Shown one piece after another: positions 39,354 through 49,848 of a DNA stretch of 64,000 bases. Source of the stretch: Actinomycetota bacterium (lineage in GTDB: Bacteria; Actinomycetota; Actinomycetes; Mycobacteriales; JACQDL01); contig JACQDL010000014.1 in assembly GCA_016201065.1 (NCBI GenBank), positions 35,547 through 99,546 on the forward strand, written 5' to 3'. Positions within the stretch are counted from its first letter, which is position 1; every line of letters begins with the position of its first letter. The notes beneath the pieces are model-generated. The model was not told the DNA's origin. It saw only the letters and a program-made list of their open reading frames with translations, and searched no databases. The position numbers and the translations under genes are program-made.

Positions 39354-40097
39354 TCATCCTCGCAACACGGCTTCGCAGATGGCGAGCCCTTCCCGGGCGC
39401 CCAGCTCCTGCGCGGCACAACAGTGCCGCAGCCACCGCGCGACGCCCCCGGCGTCACCCTCGGCGTACGCCGAGGCGGCGTCGGCGTACTCCTCGCGCAG
39501 CGCGAGATGCCCGACCTCCGGCACCGACAGCGCCTTCGGATCCAGCCCGCCCACGATGCCGGTCAGCCGGGCCGCCGCGCGCGCCACCACGCCGGAGCCG
39601 GTCCGGAACGGGACGAGCGTGTGCAGCTCGCCGTGCACGACCGCAGCAACCAGGACGGTCGGGACGGCGCTGCCGCCGGTCAGGACCCGGGCCAGCCCGT
39701 CCAGCCGGGCCGAGGTGACCTCGTCCGCCGTCGGGCGGCCGAGCTCGTCGGCGGGCTGGGAACCGGTGGCGGCCAGCACGTGCAACCGGGCCAGCACCTG
39801 CAACGGCGCCCGCCGCCAGGTCTCGACGAGCCGGCCGAGCTCGCCCGCGATGCGCAGCGCGCCCTGCGCCACGGGGTCGCCCACGGTGCCGGCCCGCAGC
39901 TCGGCCAGTCCCACCTCGACGTCCTCAAGAGCGGCCGAGGCGCGGGCACTGCGCAGGGCCGCCTCGGCGCTCACGGTGGCCGAGGAGGCGCGCAGCACCC
40001 GGTGCCCGAGCAGCCGATCCACGGCGGACCGAGCGGACTCGGCCGCGTCCGCGACACCGGGCAGGTCGAGCAGCGGGATCAGTACGTCGGCAGGCAT
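39354..40097 (-). CDS. Fic-fold-like protein with degenerate active-site motif (often annotated oxidoreductase)
   Basis: AAVVHGELHTLVPFRTGSGVVARAAARL resembles HPFxxGNGRxxR but lacks the His. Confidence 0.65.
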   Translation of the reverse strand: MPADVLIPLLDLPGVADAAESARSAVDRLLGHRVLRASSATVSAEAALRSARASAALEDVEVGLAELRAGTVGDPVAQGALRIAGELGRLVETWRRAPLQVLARLHVLAATGSQPADELGRPTADEVTSARLDGLARVLTGGSAVPTVLVAAVVHGELHTLVPFRTGSGVVARAAARLTGIVGGLDPKALSVPEVGHLALREEYADAASAYAEGDAGGVARWLRHCCAAQELGAREGLAICEAVLRG

Positions 40098-40295
40098 GGC
40101 CCGCCAGCGTACGCGCGGGCCGGACCCGGACCGGAGGGTCGGCGCGCCGGCCTTCCCATCTTCGGTACCTTCTGCAGATCGTTCGGGACTGGTGCGCGCG
40201 ACGTCGCGGCGTAGCGTTCGGTCTACCTGGCCGCGGGACCCGAACCCGGAGACCATGGCCGCCGCCGGCCAGCACCATCAGCGGAAGGAGCAGCC

Positions 40296-42266
40296 TTGAC
40301 CAAGACACCACCCGCCGAGGTGACGCTGGCGAACCTGCTGCAGGAGGCGCGGCGCTTCGCCCCGCCGGTAGAGCTCGCCGCCAACGCGAACGTCACCGCC
40401 GAGGCCTACGAGTCGGCGGCGGCGGACCGGCTTGCCTTCTGGGCGGAGCAGGCGGAGCGGCTGTCCTGGACCCGGCCGTGGGATCGGGTGCTCGACTGGA
40501 GCAACCCGCCGTTCGCCAGATGGTTCGTCGGTGGTCAGCTCAACGTGGCGTACAACTGCCTGGACCGGCACGTGGCGGCCGGCCGGGGTGACAAGGTCGC
40601 CTACTACTGGGAGGGCGAGCCCGGCGACTCGCGCACCATCACCTACGCCGAGCTGCACCGCGAGGTCTGCCGGGCCGCCAACGCGATCACCGAGCTCGGC
40701 GTGGCCAAGGGCGACCGGGTGGCCATCTACCTGCCGATGATCCCGGAGACGGTCGTCGCGATGCTGGCCTGCGCCCGGATCGGGGCGCCGCACACCGTCG
40801 TGTTCGGCGGGTTCTCCGCCGATGCGCTGCGCAACCGGATCGAGGACTGCGACGCCAGGCTGGTGATCACCGCCGACGGCGGGTACCGGCGTGGGGCGGC
40901 CAGCGCCCTCAAGCCGGCGGTGGACGAGGCGCTGCAGTCCGCCGACCGGGTCCGGCACGTCCTCGTCGTCCGCCGCACCGGCCAGGAGGTGCCCTGGGTC
41001 GACGGCCGCGACGTGTGGTGGCACGACGTGGTCGCCACCGCCTCGGCCGAGCACGAGGCCCAGCCACACGACGCCGAGCACCCGCTGTACGTCATGTACA
41101 CCTCCGGCACGACCGCGAAACCGAAGGGCATCCTGCACACCACCGGCGGCTACCTGACCCAGGTCGCCTACACCCACCACGCGGTGTTCGACCTCAAGCC
41201 GGACACCGACGTGTTCTGGACCGCCGCCGACATCGGCTGGGTCACCGGGCACAGCTACATCGTCTACGGTCCGCTGGCCAACGGCGCGACGTCGGTGATG
41301 TACGAGGGCACCCCGGACACCCCGCACAAGGGTCGGTGGTGGGAGATCGTGCAGAAGTACGGCGTCACCATCCTCTACTGCGCGCCGACCGCGATCCGCA
41401 CGTTCATGAAGTGGGGCGAGGAGATACCGGCCGGGTTCGACCTGTCCTCGCTGCGGCTGCTGGGCAGCGTGGGGGAACCGATCAACCCGGAGGCGTGGAT
41501 CTGGTACCGCGCCCACATCGGCTCCGACCGGTGCCCGGTGGTGGACACCTGGTGGCAGACCGAGACCGGCGCGATCATGATCAGCCCGCTGCCCGGGGTC
41601 ACCACCACCAAGCCCGGCTCGGCGCAGCGGGCACTACCCGGCATCAGCGCCGACGTGGTCGACGACCACGGGCGGTCGGTGCCCAACGGCTCCGGCGGGT
41701 ACCTGGTGCTGACCGAGCCGTGGCCGGGCATGCTGCGCACGATCTGGGGCGACGACCAGCGCTACCTCGACACGTACTGGTCCCGGTACGAGGGCAAGTA
41801 CTTCGCCGGTGACGGCGCGAAGAAGGACGACGACGGCGACATCTGGCTGCTCGGCCGGGTGGACGACGTGATGAACGTCGCCGGGCACCGGATCTCCACC
41901 ACCGAGGTGGAGTCGGCGCTGGTGTCGCACCCCAGCGTCGCCGAGGCGGCCGTGGTCGGCGCGTCCGACCCGACGACCGGGCAGGCGATCGTGGCGTTCG
42001 TGATCCTGCGCGGGAGCGGGCCCGAACGGGAAGGGCTCGTCGGCGACCTGCGTGATCACGTGGCGAAGGAGATCGGACCGATCGCGAAGCCCCGGCAGAT
42101 CATGATCGTGCCGGAGCTGCCCAAGACCCGGTCTGGCAAGATCATGCGACGGTTGCTCCGAGATGTCGCCGAACGACGCCAGCTCGGTGACGTCACGACG
42201 CTGACCGATTCGGCCGTGATGGAGCTGATCGCCACCAGGCTGCCCGGAGTCGCCGACGAGGAGTGA
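40296..42266 (+). CDS. acs: Acetyl-CoA synthetase
   Basis: YVMYTSGTTAKPKGILHTTGGYL, DTWWQTETGAIMISPLPG, TRSGKIMRRLLR. Confidence 0.96.
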   Translation: MTKTPPAEVTLANLLQEARRFAPPVELAANANVTAEAYESAAADRLAFWAEQAERLSWTRPWDRVLDWSNPPFARWFVGGQLNVAYNCLDRHVAAGRGDKVAYYWEGEPGDSRTITYAELHREVCRAANAITELGVAKGDRVAIYLPMIPETVVAMLACARIGAPHTVVFGGFSADALRNRIEDCDARLVITADGGYRRGAASALKPAVDEALQSADRVRHVLVVRRTGQEVPWVDGRDVWWHDVVATASAEHEAQPHDAEHPLYVMYTSGTTAKPKGILHTTGGYLTQVAYTHHAVFDLKPDTDVFWTAADIGWVTGHSYIVYGPLANGATSVMYEGTPDTPHKGRWWEIVQKYGVTILYCAPTAIRTFMKWGEEIPAGFDLSSLRLLGSVGEPINPEAWIWYRAHIGSDRCPVVDTWWQTETGAIMISPLPGVTTTKPGSAQRALPGISADVVDDHGRSVPNGSGGYLVLTEPWPGMLRTIWGDDQRYLDTYWSRYEGKYFAGDGAKKDDDGDIWLLGRVDDVMNVAGHRISTTEVESALVSHPSVAEAAVVGASDPTTGQAIVAFVILRGSGPEREGLVGDLRDHVAKEIGPIAKPRQIMIVPELPKTRSGKIMRRLLRDVAERRQLGDVTTLTDSAVMELIATRLPGVADEE

Positions 42267-42355
42267 TCGCGCGGTGGCCGACCTGGGCTGAGTGGACCCA
42301 CCGGTCGCAGGTGGACGATGATCGGGTCGGTCACCACACGATCGGGGAGGCAGTC

Positions 42356-42778
42356 GTGCTCGAACCCACCGACCGCACTGCGGCTGACGGCCACCGATCG
42401 GACGCCTCCTTCGGGGAGCTGGTCCGGGACGCCACCGAGCAGGTGTCCACGCTGGTCCGGGCCGAGATCGAGCTGGCCCGGCTGGAGCTCGCGAGCTCGG
42501 TACGGCGGGCCGGGGTGGGCGGCGCGCTGTTCGCCGGGGCCGGGGTGGTGCTGCTCATGGCGCTCCCGTTCCTCTTCGTCGCGGTGGCCGAGGGGCTGGT
42601 CGCCGCCGGCCTGTGGCGGTGGTCGGCCTACCTGGTCGTGTTCGGGGTGTTCACGCTCCTCGCGGGCGTGCTGGCGCTGCTCGGTCGGCGCAGCCTCAGG
42701 AAGGTGCGCAAGCCCGAGCGGACCATCGACACGGTCCGGCGGGCCGCTGTCACGCTCCGCCGGAGCGGCACCGAATGA
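42356..42778 (+). CDS. Phage holin family/DUF1469 membrane protein (Rv3669-like)
   Basis: SFGELVRDATEQVSTLVRAEIELARLELASSVRRAGVGG plus two TM helices; GTG after GGGGAGG. Confidence 0.82.
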   Translation: MLEPTDRTAADGHRSDASFGELVRDATEQVSTLVRAEIELARLELASSVRRAGVGGALFAGAGVVLLMALPFLFVAVAEGLVAAGLWRWSAYLVVFGVFTLLAGVLALLGRRSLRKVRKPERTIDTVRRAAVTLRRSGTE

Positions 42779-43698
42779 CGGTCCCCGATTCGGGGTCTGT
42801 GCTCGTGCCCGGGCGGTGGACGCACCGGGAGATCAGCGCCAACGGCGTGCGGCTACACGTCGCCGAGGCCGGCTCGGGACCACTGGTCCTGCTGCTGCAC
42901 GGGTTTCCGGAGTTCTGGTGGAGCTGGCGGCACCAGCTGGTGGACCTGGCCGACGCCGGCTACCGGGCGGTCGCGCCGGACCTGCGCGGGTACGGCGCCT
43001 CGGACAAGCCGCCCCGCGGATACGACGCGTTCACCCTGGCGGGCGATGTCGCCGGTCTGATCCGGGCGCTCGGTGAGCGGGACGCGGTCGTGGTCGGGCA
43101 TGGCTGGGGCGGCGCGCTCGGCTGGACCGCCGCCACGCTGCACCCACGGGTGGTACGACGCCTCGCTGTGCTGTCCACACCCCACCCGATGCGGTTGCGC
43201 TCCGCGGCCCTCGCCGGGCCACGGGGGCAACTTCGGGCGTTCCGGCACGCACTGGCCTTCCAGCTGCCCCGGTACGCCGAGTCCCGACTCACCCGGGACG
43301 GGGGCTGGTATGTCCGGCGGCTGCTGCACGACTGGTCCGGGCCGCGGTGGCGGCGTACCGACGACCACGCCGCAGCCGCCGCGCGGTACGCCGACGCGCT
43401 GCGCATCCCCACCGCCGCGCACTGCGCGCTGGAGTACTACCGCTGGGCGATCCGCTCGCTGCCCAGGCCGGACGGGCTGCGGTACGCCCGGCTCATGCAA
43501 CAACCGGTGACCGCACCGACGCTCCAGCTGCACGGCGGGCTCGACCCGTGCCTGCTGCCGCAGAGCGCCCAGGGCTCCGGCCGGTACGTCGCGGCCGCCT
43601 ACCAATGGCGGCTCCTGCCCGGCCTCGGGCACTTCCCGCACGAGGAGGACCCAGCCCTGGTCTCCGGCGAGCTGATCCGGTGGGCGAAGGAGAGCTGA
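42775..43698 (+). CDS. Alpha/beta hydrolase, epoxide hydrolase-like (EphE, Rv3670-like)
   Basis: LLHGFPEFWWSWRHQL, DLRGYGASDKP, VVGHGWGGALGW; ATGA overlap. Confidence 0.85.
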   Translation: MTVPDSGSVLVPGRWTHREISANGVRLHVAEAGSGPLVLLLHGFPEFWWSWRHQLVDLADAGYRAVAPDLRGYGASDKPPRGYDAFTLAGDVAGLIRALGERDAVVVGHGWGGALGWTAATLHPRVVRRLAVLSTPHPMRLRSAALAGPRGQLRAFRHALAFQLPRYAESRLTRDGGWYVRRLLHDWSGPRWRRTDDHAAAAARYADALRIPTAAHCALEYYRWAIRSLPRPDGLRYARLMQQPVTAPTLQLHGGLDPCLLPQSAQGSGRYVAAAYQWRLLPGLGHFPHEEDPALVSGELIRWAKES

Positions 43699-43713
43699 GC
43701 CGGCCCGGACCGG

Positions 43714-44703
43714 TCAGGACGGACCCCGCACGGCCGCGTCCAGCTCCGCATGTGCCTCCGGGTGCTCGTCCCACCACCGCTGGAAGCTCTCGCTGCGGCC
43801 GACCAGGCCGAGGTATGCCTCGGCCGCGCACCGGAAGGCGACGTCCGCGTGCCCGGCCATCGGCCCGTCGGGCCGCCAGGTCAGCAGCAGGTCGACCAGC
43901 AGCGGACTGCCGGCGAGCGGACGCACGGTCACCCCGTCCCCCTGCCGCGAGGCCGGATGGGCCAGCGTGACGACACCCGAGCGGACCAGCTCGCGGGCCG
44001 AGGACGACTCGGTGGTGTGATGCCGGATCCGTGGTGTGAACCCGGCCTGCGCGCAGGCACGTTGCAGGGCGAGCTGCTCGCCGCTCTCCGTCGGCGGCAC
44101 GACCGCCCAGTCCTCCTCGGCCAGCCTCGCCAGCGGCACGACGTCCAAGGCCCCCAGCGGGTGTTCTTCGGGCAACGCCACGAACGACGGCTCGACCACC
44201 AGCAGCCGCGCCCGGACCGCCTCCGGAATCCGATACGGCAGGTCGCGCCACGCCTCGACGATGGCGAAGTCCACCCGGCCCGACTGCACCAGCCGGAACA
44301 GCGTGCGGCTGCCCGACTCGACCTCCGTGCCGACCTGCGGCAGGTCCAGCGCGCTCCGCAGCCGGGCGGCGAACATCGGGGCCAGCGGTCCCGCCGAGCC
44401 GGCGACCAGCACCGGGCCGCCCGCCGCGCGGGGCTTCACCCGCTCGGCCACCCCCGCCATCAGGTGGGACATGTCGGCGAGCACCACCCGCGCGCCACTG
44501 ACCAGGAAGTCACCGAGTTCGGTCGGGGTCATCCCCTCCCGGGTCCGCTCGAACAACCGGCCGCCCAGCTGCCGCTCGATCCGCTGGAGCTGGGCGGTCA
44601 GAGCAGGCTGGGACACACCGAGCTGGGCGGCCGCGCGCGAGAGGCTACCCGCGTCGACGACCGTGCACACCACCCGCAGGTGGCGAAGTTCAAGCTCGGG
44701 CAT
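43714..44703 (-). CDS. LysR-family transcriptional regulator
   Basis: LELRHLRVVCTVVDAGSLSRAAAQLGVSQPALTAQLQRIERQLGGRLFERTREGMTPTELG. Confidence 0.93.
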   Translation of the reverse strand: MPELELRHLRVVCTVVDAGSLSRAAAQLGVSQPALTAQLQRIERQLGGRLFERTREGMTPTELGDFLVSGARVVLADMSHLMAGVAERVKPRAAGGPVLVAGSAGPLAPMFAARLRSALDLPQVGTEVESGSRTLFRLVQSGRVDFAIVEAWRDLPYRIPEAVRARLLVVEPSFVALPEEHPLGALDVVPLARLAEEDWAVVPPTESGEQLALQRACAQAGFTPRIRHHTTESSSARELVRSGVVTLAHPASRQGDGVTVRPLAGSPLLVDLLLTWRPDGPMAGHADVAFRCAAEAYLGLVGRSESFQRWWDEHPEAHAELDAAVRGPS

Positions 44704-44818
44704 ACACGGATGTTATGGCCAGGGCTGCCCCCCGTGACACATCCGGGCGTGTCAAGGTGGTCACGACGCCGCACGATCGCCCGGATCGGGTTGCCCGCAC
44801 CGTCGACGGGACCGTCGG

Positions 44819-46000
44819 TCAGTCGCAGCTGCCGGTGCTCACCTGCCGGTTGGCCGCGATCCCGATCCGCACGTCCGAGTCGACCTGATCGGCGGTCAGC
44901 ACGAAGCCGGTCTGGGGGTCGTCCAGTGCCGCGGCGAAGATCACGCCGTAGACGGTCCCGTCGGTGGCCAGCAGCGGGCCGCCGGAGTTGCCGCTGCGGA
45001 CCGTGCCTCGGATCGCGTAGACCTCGCGCACCACGGTCTTGGTCGAGTAGATGTTCGGCCCACGAATGTTCTCCACCGTCCGTACCCGGGCCGGGCCCAC
45101 GAAGAACGGGCCGTCCTGCGGGAATCCCGTGATGATCGCGTCCTGACCGGCCTTCGCCTGCCTGGTCGCGAAGCGGAGCGGCCGCGCGGTCAGCCCGGGC
45201 ACGTCGAGCACGGCGATGTCGGTATCGGGGTCGTAGAGCACGACGACGGCGTCCAGCGTGCCCCGCGTCGTCTGCACCGTGGGACGCCGGACGCCGGCCA
45301 CGACGTGCGCGTTGGTCAGGACCCGGCCGGCAGCGATCACGAAGCCGGACCCCTCGATCCGCCGGCTGCAGGACGGCGCCACACCGACGATCTTCACCAC
45401 CGACGGCCGGTCCGCGCTGACCACGGGGCTGCTGGCGAGCCTGGGGTCCGGGGCCGGCACGTCGGGCACCTGGGTGGGCGACAGCGGCCCGAACACCTCG
45501 GGGAAGTCGCCGCTGCGCACGGTCTGCCGCAGCGACTGATAGAGGTCCCGCACCGAGGCGGGCACCGTCCCGTCGACGGCGTGGATCACGGCAGAACGTC
45601 GCACCGCGCTGGCCAGGCCGGGGAACGGCGCCGAGGCCAGCGGGGTGGCCACCATCCAGGCCACCAGGAGCACGGCGAGGAACGAGGTCACGGCGCCGCC
45701 GGCCGAGTCCGCGACCCGTGCCGGCCGCCAGGTCAGCCGCTGCCGAACCGCGTTGCCCAGGTAGACGGCGAGAACCTGCCCGAGCATCGCGCAGAACATC
45801 ACCACGGCCACGGCGAGCACCACCTGGCCGGTTCCCACCACCAGCCGGGTCGCGATCGGTGAGGCGATCTGGAGGCCAAGGGCGGCGCCGCCGAGGAACC
45901 CCACGAACGACAACGCGGACACGAGCAGGCCCTGGCGGAAACCGTTCACCGCAAACAGCAGGGCGAGCCCGACGATGAGCAGGTCCACGATGCTGAACAC
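44819..46000 (-). CDS. MarP-family membrane serine protease (Rv3671c-like)
   Basis: CvpA-like 4-TM N-terminus; trypsin-like triad ITNAHVV / DTDIAVLDV / GNSGGPL. Confidence 0.92.
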   Translation of the reverse strand: MFSIVDLLIVGLALLFAVNGFRQGLLVSALSFVGFLGGAALGLQIASPIATRLVVGTGQVVLAVAVVMFCAMLGQVLAVYLGNAVRQRLTWRPARVADSAGGAVTSFLAVLLVAWMVATPLASAPFPGLASAVRRSAVIHAVDGTVPASVRDLYQSLRQTVRSGDFPEVFGPLSPTQVPDVPAPDPRLASSPVVSADRPSVVKIVGVAPSCSRRIEGSGFVIAAGRVLTNAHVVAGVRRPTVQTTRGTLDAVVVLYDPDTDIAVLDVPGLTARPLRFATRQAKAGQDAIITGFPQDGPFFVGPARVRTVENIRGPNIYSTKTVVREVYAIRGTVRSGNSGGPLLATDGTVYGVIFAAALDDPQTGFVLTADQVDSDVRIGIAANRQVSTGSCD

Positions 46001-46008
46001 GGGTCTCC

Positions 46009-46479
46009 CTAGGGACTGACGACCAGCGTGCCGGTCTGGTTGAGGGACTCGTGGATCGTGCACACGAAGCCGTACCGCCCCGGGGTGTTCACGGTGAACT
46101 CAACCAGCTGCTCGGCCCGGCCCCGGGTGAGCGGCACCGCCACCTTGCCCGGCTGGGCGGCTCCCGACTGGGCGGCTCCCGACTGCGCGGCTCCCGACTG
46201 CGCGGTGAGGGTGTCGAAGGTGAGGGTGTGTGGTGTGGATCCGACGTTCCTGAGGGTGATCCGAACCTTGCCCACGTGCACCCGGACGGTTGCCGGGAGG
46301 AACCGGAACTCGTCGTTGGCGTCGATCACCACCGACTGCACACCGTCCGCGCCCGCCGTCACCGTGACGTCACCCTGCTGCGGGGCGACGGCCTGGGACG
46401 GCTGGGAGTTCTCGCAGGCGGCCAGCGTCAGCGCGAGACCGGCCACGCCAGCGAGCGCCGTGCTGCGGACGAGCGCCAT
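46009..46479 (-). CDS. Cupredoxin-domain lipoprotein
   Basis: Lipobox LAAC; GSTPHTLTF and FVCTIHE copper-site-like motifs; QSGAA repeats. Confidence 0.78.
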   Translation of the reverse strand: MALVRSTALAGVAGLALTLAACENSQPSQAVAPQQGDVTVTAGADGVQSVVIDANDEFRFLPATVRVHVGKVRITLRNVGSTPHTLTFDTLTAQSGAAQSGAAQSGAAQPGKVAVPLTRGRAEQLVEFTVNTPGRYGFVCTIHESLNQTGTLVVSP

Positions 46480-46505
46480 GGCGCGGAGCGGAGGTGGCGT
46501 ATGCA

Positions 46506-47167
46506 CTAGCCGACCGTACCGGGCCTTCCTGAGACGCCGGGTGCCGGGACGGAACCCTGACCATCCGGACTGTCACCCTCCGGCGGGCCCGCCCGGTGCG
46601 AAAGCGCCCGTACGTCGGAGGTGTCCCATGGACGGCCCCACCCGGCCAGCTCGAGCACCCGAGCCAACAAGCTCGCCGTGAACCCCCACACGAGCATGCC
46701 GCGGACCGCGAACGCCGGCCCGACAAACCCGAGCGGGTGGGCAACCCGGAACCGGTTCGCCGGGTCGGCCAGCTCGCTGAGCGAAACCCGATGCACGGCG
46801 GCGACCTCACCCGGGTCGAGCGGGCGGACCGGCCCCGGGGTGTGCCACCAGGCGAGCACCGGCGTGACGTCGAAGCCGCTGACCGGGATGTGCAGGGTCG
46901 GCAGCTCGGCCAGCACGGTGACTCCGGCCGGATCCAGCCCGACCTCCTCGGCCGCCTCCCGCAGCGCGGTCCCGGCCGGGCCGCTGTCGGTCGGATCGGT
47001 GGCGCCCCCCGGGAACGCCGGCTGCCCGGCGTGGCTGTTCAGCGTCGCGGCCCGCTCGATCAGCAGCACGTCGGGACCGTCCGGCCCGGTGCCGAAGAGG
47101 ATGAGCACCGCCGACGGCCGGCCCCCGGCGTCGGGTGGGGAGAACCGGGCCAGCTCCGCCGGGCGGA
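46506..47167 (-). CDS. CoA pyrophosphatase, NUDIX (Rv3672c-like)
   Basis: AGQPAFPGGATDPTDSGPAGTALREAAEEVGLDPAGV; start uncertain, frame open to 47309. Confidence 0.88.
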
Positions 47168-47241
47168 TCATCTCGCCGCTGGTCACCAGCGCGCGCAACC
47201 ACGCCGGGTGGCCCGCCCCGCCAACCCGTCCGGGTCGGTCC

Positions 47242-47904
47242 TCAGCCACCGGCGGGCACCCCCAGCTGCTCCCGGACCGCGGCGGCCAGCGCTGCGTCGT
47301 CGAGCGCACCCACGTGCACGGAGGCGATCTGCCCGTCCGACCGGACGAACATCGTGAACGGCAGGCCGGGGACCCGGCGGGCGGTCCGTACCGCGCCGTT
47401 GACGTCGTACACGCTGGGGAACCGCACCTTCACCGCGGTGAGGAAGGCCAGCGACTCCGCCATCGAGGGGTCCTCGGAGTCGACACCCAGCACCCGCAGC
47501 CGCCCGCCCGCGCGGTCGGCCAGCCGCTGGAACGCGGGCATCTCCTGCCGGCAGGACAGGCACCAGGTCGCCCAGACATTGACCACGGTGGGCACCCCGG
47601 GCGGCCCGGCGAGCGGCACCGCGGGTCCGCCGGCCAGGCAGGGCAACGTGACGTCCGGCAGGCCGTCCCCGCCGCCCGCGGCCGCCGGGGAAATGCCCGG
47701 TCCTGGCACCGGCACCGGGCACGGCGCCAACCCGGCCCGGTCCCGCGCGGCGGCAAGATCGCCGTCGCGGGCCGCCTGCCCCGCCGTGCCGGCCGCGGCG
47801 GTCGCACCGCCTCGGGAGCCGACGGGGCCACTGCCGCATCCGGCCAGGGTCGCCAGCAGCCCGGCAACGGCCAGGGTCACCGCGAGCCGATGGGTCCGGA
47901 TCAT
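47242..47904 (-). CDS. TlpA-like thioredoxin-fold lipoprotein (Rv3673c-like)
   Basis: Lipobox [27 protein letters not shown]. Confidence 0.92.
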   Translation of the reverse strand: MIRTHRLAVTLAVAGLLATLAGCGSGPVGSRGGATAAAGTAGQAARDGDLAAARDRAGLAPCPVPVPGPGISPAAAGGGDGLPDVTLPCLAGGPAVPLAGPPGVPTVVNVWATWCLSCRQEMPAFQRLADRAGGRLRVLGVDSEDPSMAESLAFLTAVKVRFPSVYDVNGAVRTARRVPGLPFTMFVRSDGQIASVHVGALDDAALAAAVREQLGVPAGG

Positions 47905-48626
47905 TCGTCTGAGGGCCCCTTGCGGACCAGCGCGGCAGCCCGGTCCGGCTCGACCGGGCCGACGCCGTAGGAGGGGCAGTCCCGGGCGAGTGGGCACGCC
48001 CCGCAGGCCGGGGTACGGGAATGACAGATCCGGCGGCCGTGCCAGATCACCCGGTGCGACAGCATCGTCCACTCGCCGCGCGGGATCAGCTCGGCGACCG
48101 CGAACTCGATCCGGACCGGATCCGTCTCCGCGCTCCACGCCCAACGACCCACCAGCCGCGCGAAGTGGGTGTCCACGGTGATGCCGGGCACCCCGAACGC
48201 GTTGCCGAGGATGACATTCGCGGTCTTGCGGCCGATCCCCGGGAGGGTGACCAGCTCCGCCAGCCGGCCGGGCAGCTCACCGTCGTACCGCTCGACCAGG
48301 GCCTGGCCGAGGCCGATCAGCGCGGCCGTCTTGTTGCGGAAGAAGCCGGTCGGCCGGATCAGCTCCTCCATCTCGCCACGGTCCGCGCCGGCGTAGTCCG
48401 CAGCGGTGCCGTACTTGGCGAACACCGTCGGCGTGACCTCGTTGACCCGCTTGTCGGTGCACTGCGCGGACAGGATGGTGGCCACCGCGAGCTCCAGCGG
48501 TGAGCGGAAGTCGAGCTCGCAGTGCGCATCGGGGTAGGTTTCGGCGAGAACGCGGTTCATCCGACGGGCCCGCCGGGTGAGCGCCAGCGGGGTCTCGGTC
48601 TCGATCTTCCGGGCGCGAGTCACCAC
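47901..48626 (-). CDS. nth: Endonuclease III
   Basis: [44 protein letters not shown], CxxxxxxCxxCxxxxxC FeS loop. Confidence 0.95.
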   Translation of the reverse strand: MVTRARKIETETPLALTRRARRMNRVLAETYPDAHCELDFRSPLELAVATILSAQCTDKRVNEVTPTVFAKYGTAADYAGADRGEMEELIRPTGFFRNKTAALIGLGQALVERYDGELPGRLAELVTLPGIGRKTANVILGNAFGVPGITVDTHFARLVGRWAWSAETDPVRIEFAVAELIPRGEWTMLSHRVIWHGRRICHSRTPACGACPLARDCPSYGVGPVEPDRAAALVRKGPSDE

Positions 48627-48741
48627 GGGGGCTAGCGTACGCCGCCGGCCGTCCCGTTCCGGACCGTCCTCGCACCCGGCCCGGGGGTTCCCGGCGCGGC
48701 GACTGGCATGTGGGCCTCGGGTGGGCCACGATGGGCGGGTC

Positions 48742-49002
48742 ATGATTGGGTTCCTGGTGGTGTTCTTCCCGCTGCTCCTGCTCGCGTTCATGCTGCTCAT
48801 GGAGCGGGTGGAGAGCCCGCTGCGGCGCGCCGCGGTGGAGACACAGGTCGAGGAGTTCCTCGAGACCGCCCGGCCGGATGAGGTGGATGCCTTCGTCCGG
48901 GAGGGCTTCACCCCGGCGCTGGAGCGCTGGCGGACCCGCCGCCAACGCCTGGCCCGGATGCTTCCGATCCCGACCCGGATCAACGGCGGGAAGCGGCCGT
49001 AG
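48742..49002 (+). CDS. Small membrane protein (Rv3675-like)
   Basis: N-terminal [23 protein letters not shown]; conserved location. Confidence 0.75.
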   Translation: MIGFLVVFFPLLLLAFMLLMERVESPLRRAAVETQVEEFLETARPDEVDAFVREGFTPALERWRTRRQRLARMLPIPTRINGGKRP

Positions 49003-49146
49003 CCATTCGCCCGGACCGACCAGGGCCGCGGGCGTCTGTCCGCGCAACCCTACCGAACGGTCCTCCCGAAGGCCGTACACTGCGCGACGCGTGGGTCGGG
49101 ACAACACGGTCGGCTTCCCCACGGCGCCGTGCGGCGGGAGGATGAC

Positions 49147-49824
49147 ATGGACGACGTGCTCGCGAGGTCGGGGCTGTTGCAGGAGGTCGATCCGGCAGCC
49201 GCGGAGGCGCTCGCGGCTCAGTTCGAGTATGTCGACGTGCCCCGTGGCCACATCATCTTCCATGAGGGAGAGCCCGGAGACAGCCTCTACATCGTGCTCT
49301 CCGGCAAGATCAAGCTCGGTCGACGATCGGCGGACGGACGGGAGAACCTGGTCGCCGTGATGGGTCCGTCGGACCAGTTCGGTGAGCTGTCGGTGTTCGA
49401 CCCCGGCCCGCGCACGGCGACCGCCGTCGCCATCGTCGACTCACGGCTGGCCCGGATGGCGAAGCCGGCGCTGCAACGCTGGATCACCGACCGACCCGAG
49501 ATCGCCGAACGGCTGCTGCGGGTGCTGGCCCGCCGGTTGCGCCGGACCAACAACATGCTCGCCGACCTGATCTTCACCGATGTGCCGGGTCGGGTCGCCA
49601 AGCAGCTCCTCCAGCTCGCCTCCAAGTTCGGTTCGATGGATGGCGGCCACCTGAGGGTCACCCACGACCTGACCCAGGAGGAGCTCGCCCAGCTCGTCGG
49701 AGCGTCCCGGGAGACGGTCAACAAGGCACTTGCCGACTTCGCGTCGCGGGGATGGCTCCGCCTGGAGGGCAAGGGCGTGGTGATCCTGGACCGGGACCGG
49801 CTCAACCGGCGCGCCCGGCTGTAG
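49147..49824 (+). CDS. crp: Crp/Fnr-family cAMP-responsive regulator (Rv3676 Crp-like)
   Basis: cNMP domain [62 protein letters not shown]. Confidence 0.94.
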   Translation: MDDVLARSGLLQEVDPAAAEALAAQFEYVDVPRGHIIFHEGEPGDSLYIVLSGKIKLGRRSADGRENLVAVMGPSDQFGELSVFDPGPRTATAVAIVDSRLARMAKPALQRWITDRPEIAERLLRVLARRLRRTNNMLADLIFTDVPGRVAKQLLQLASKFGSMDGGHLRVTHDLTQEELAQLVGASRETVNKALADFASRGWLRLEGKGVVILDRDRLNRRARL

Positions 49825-49848
49825 CCGCCGAATCGGCGGCCGCCAGGG

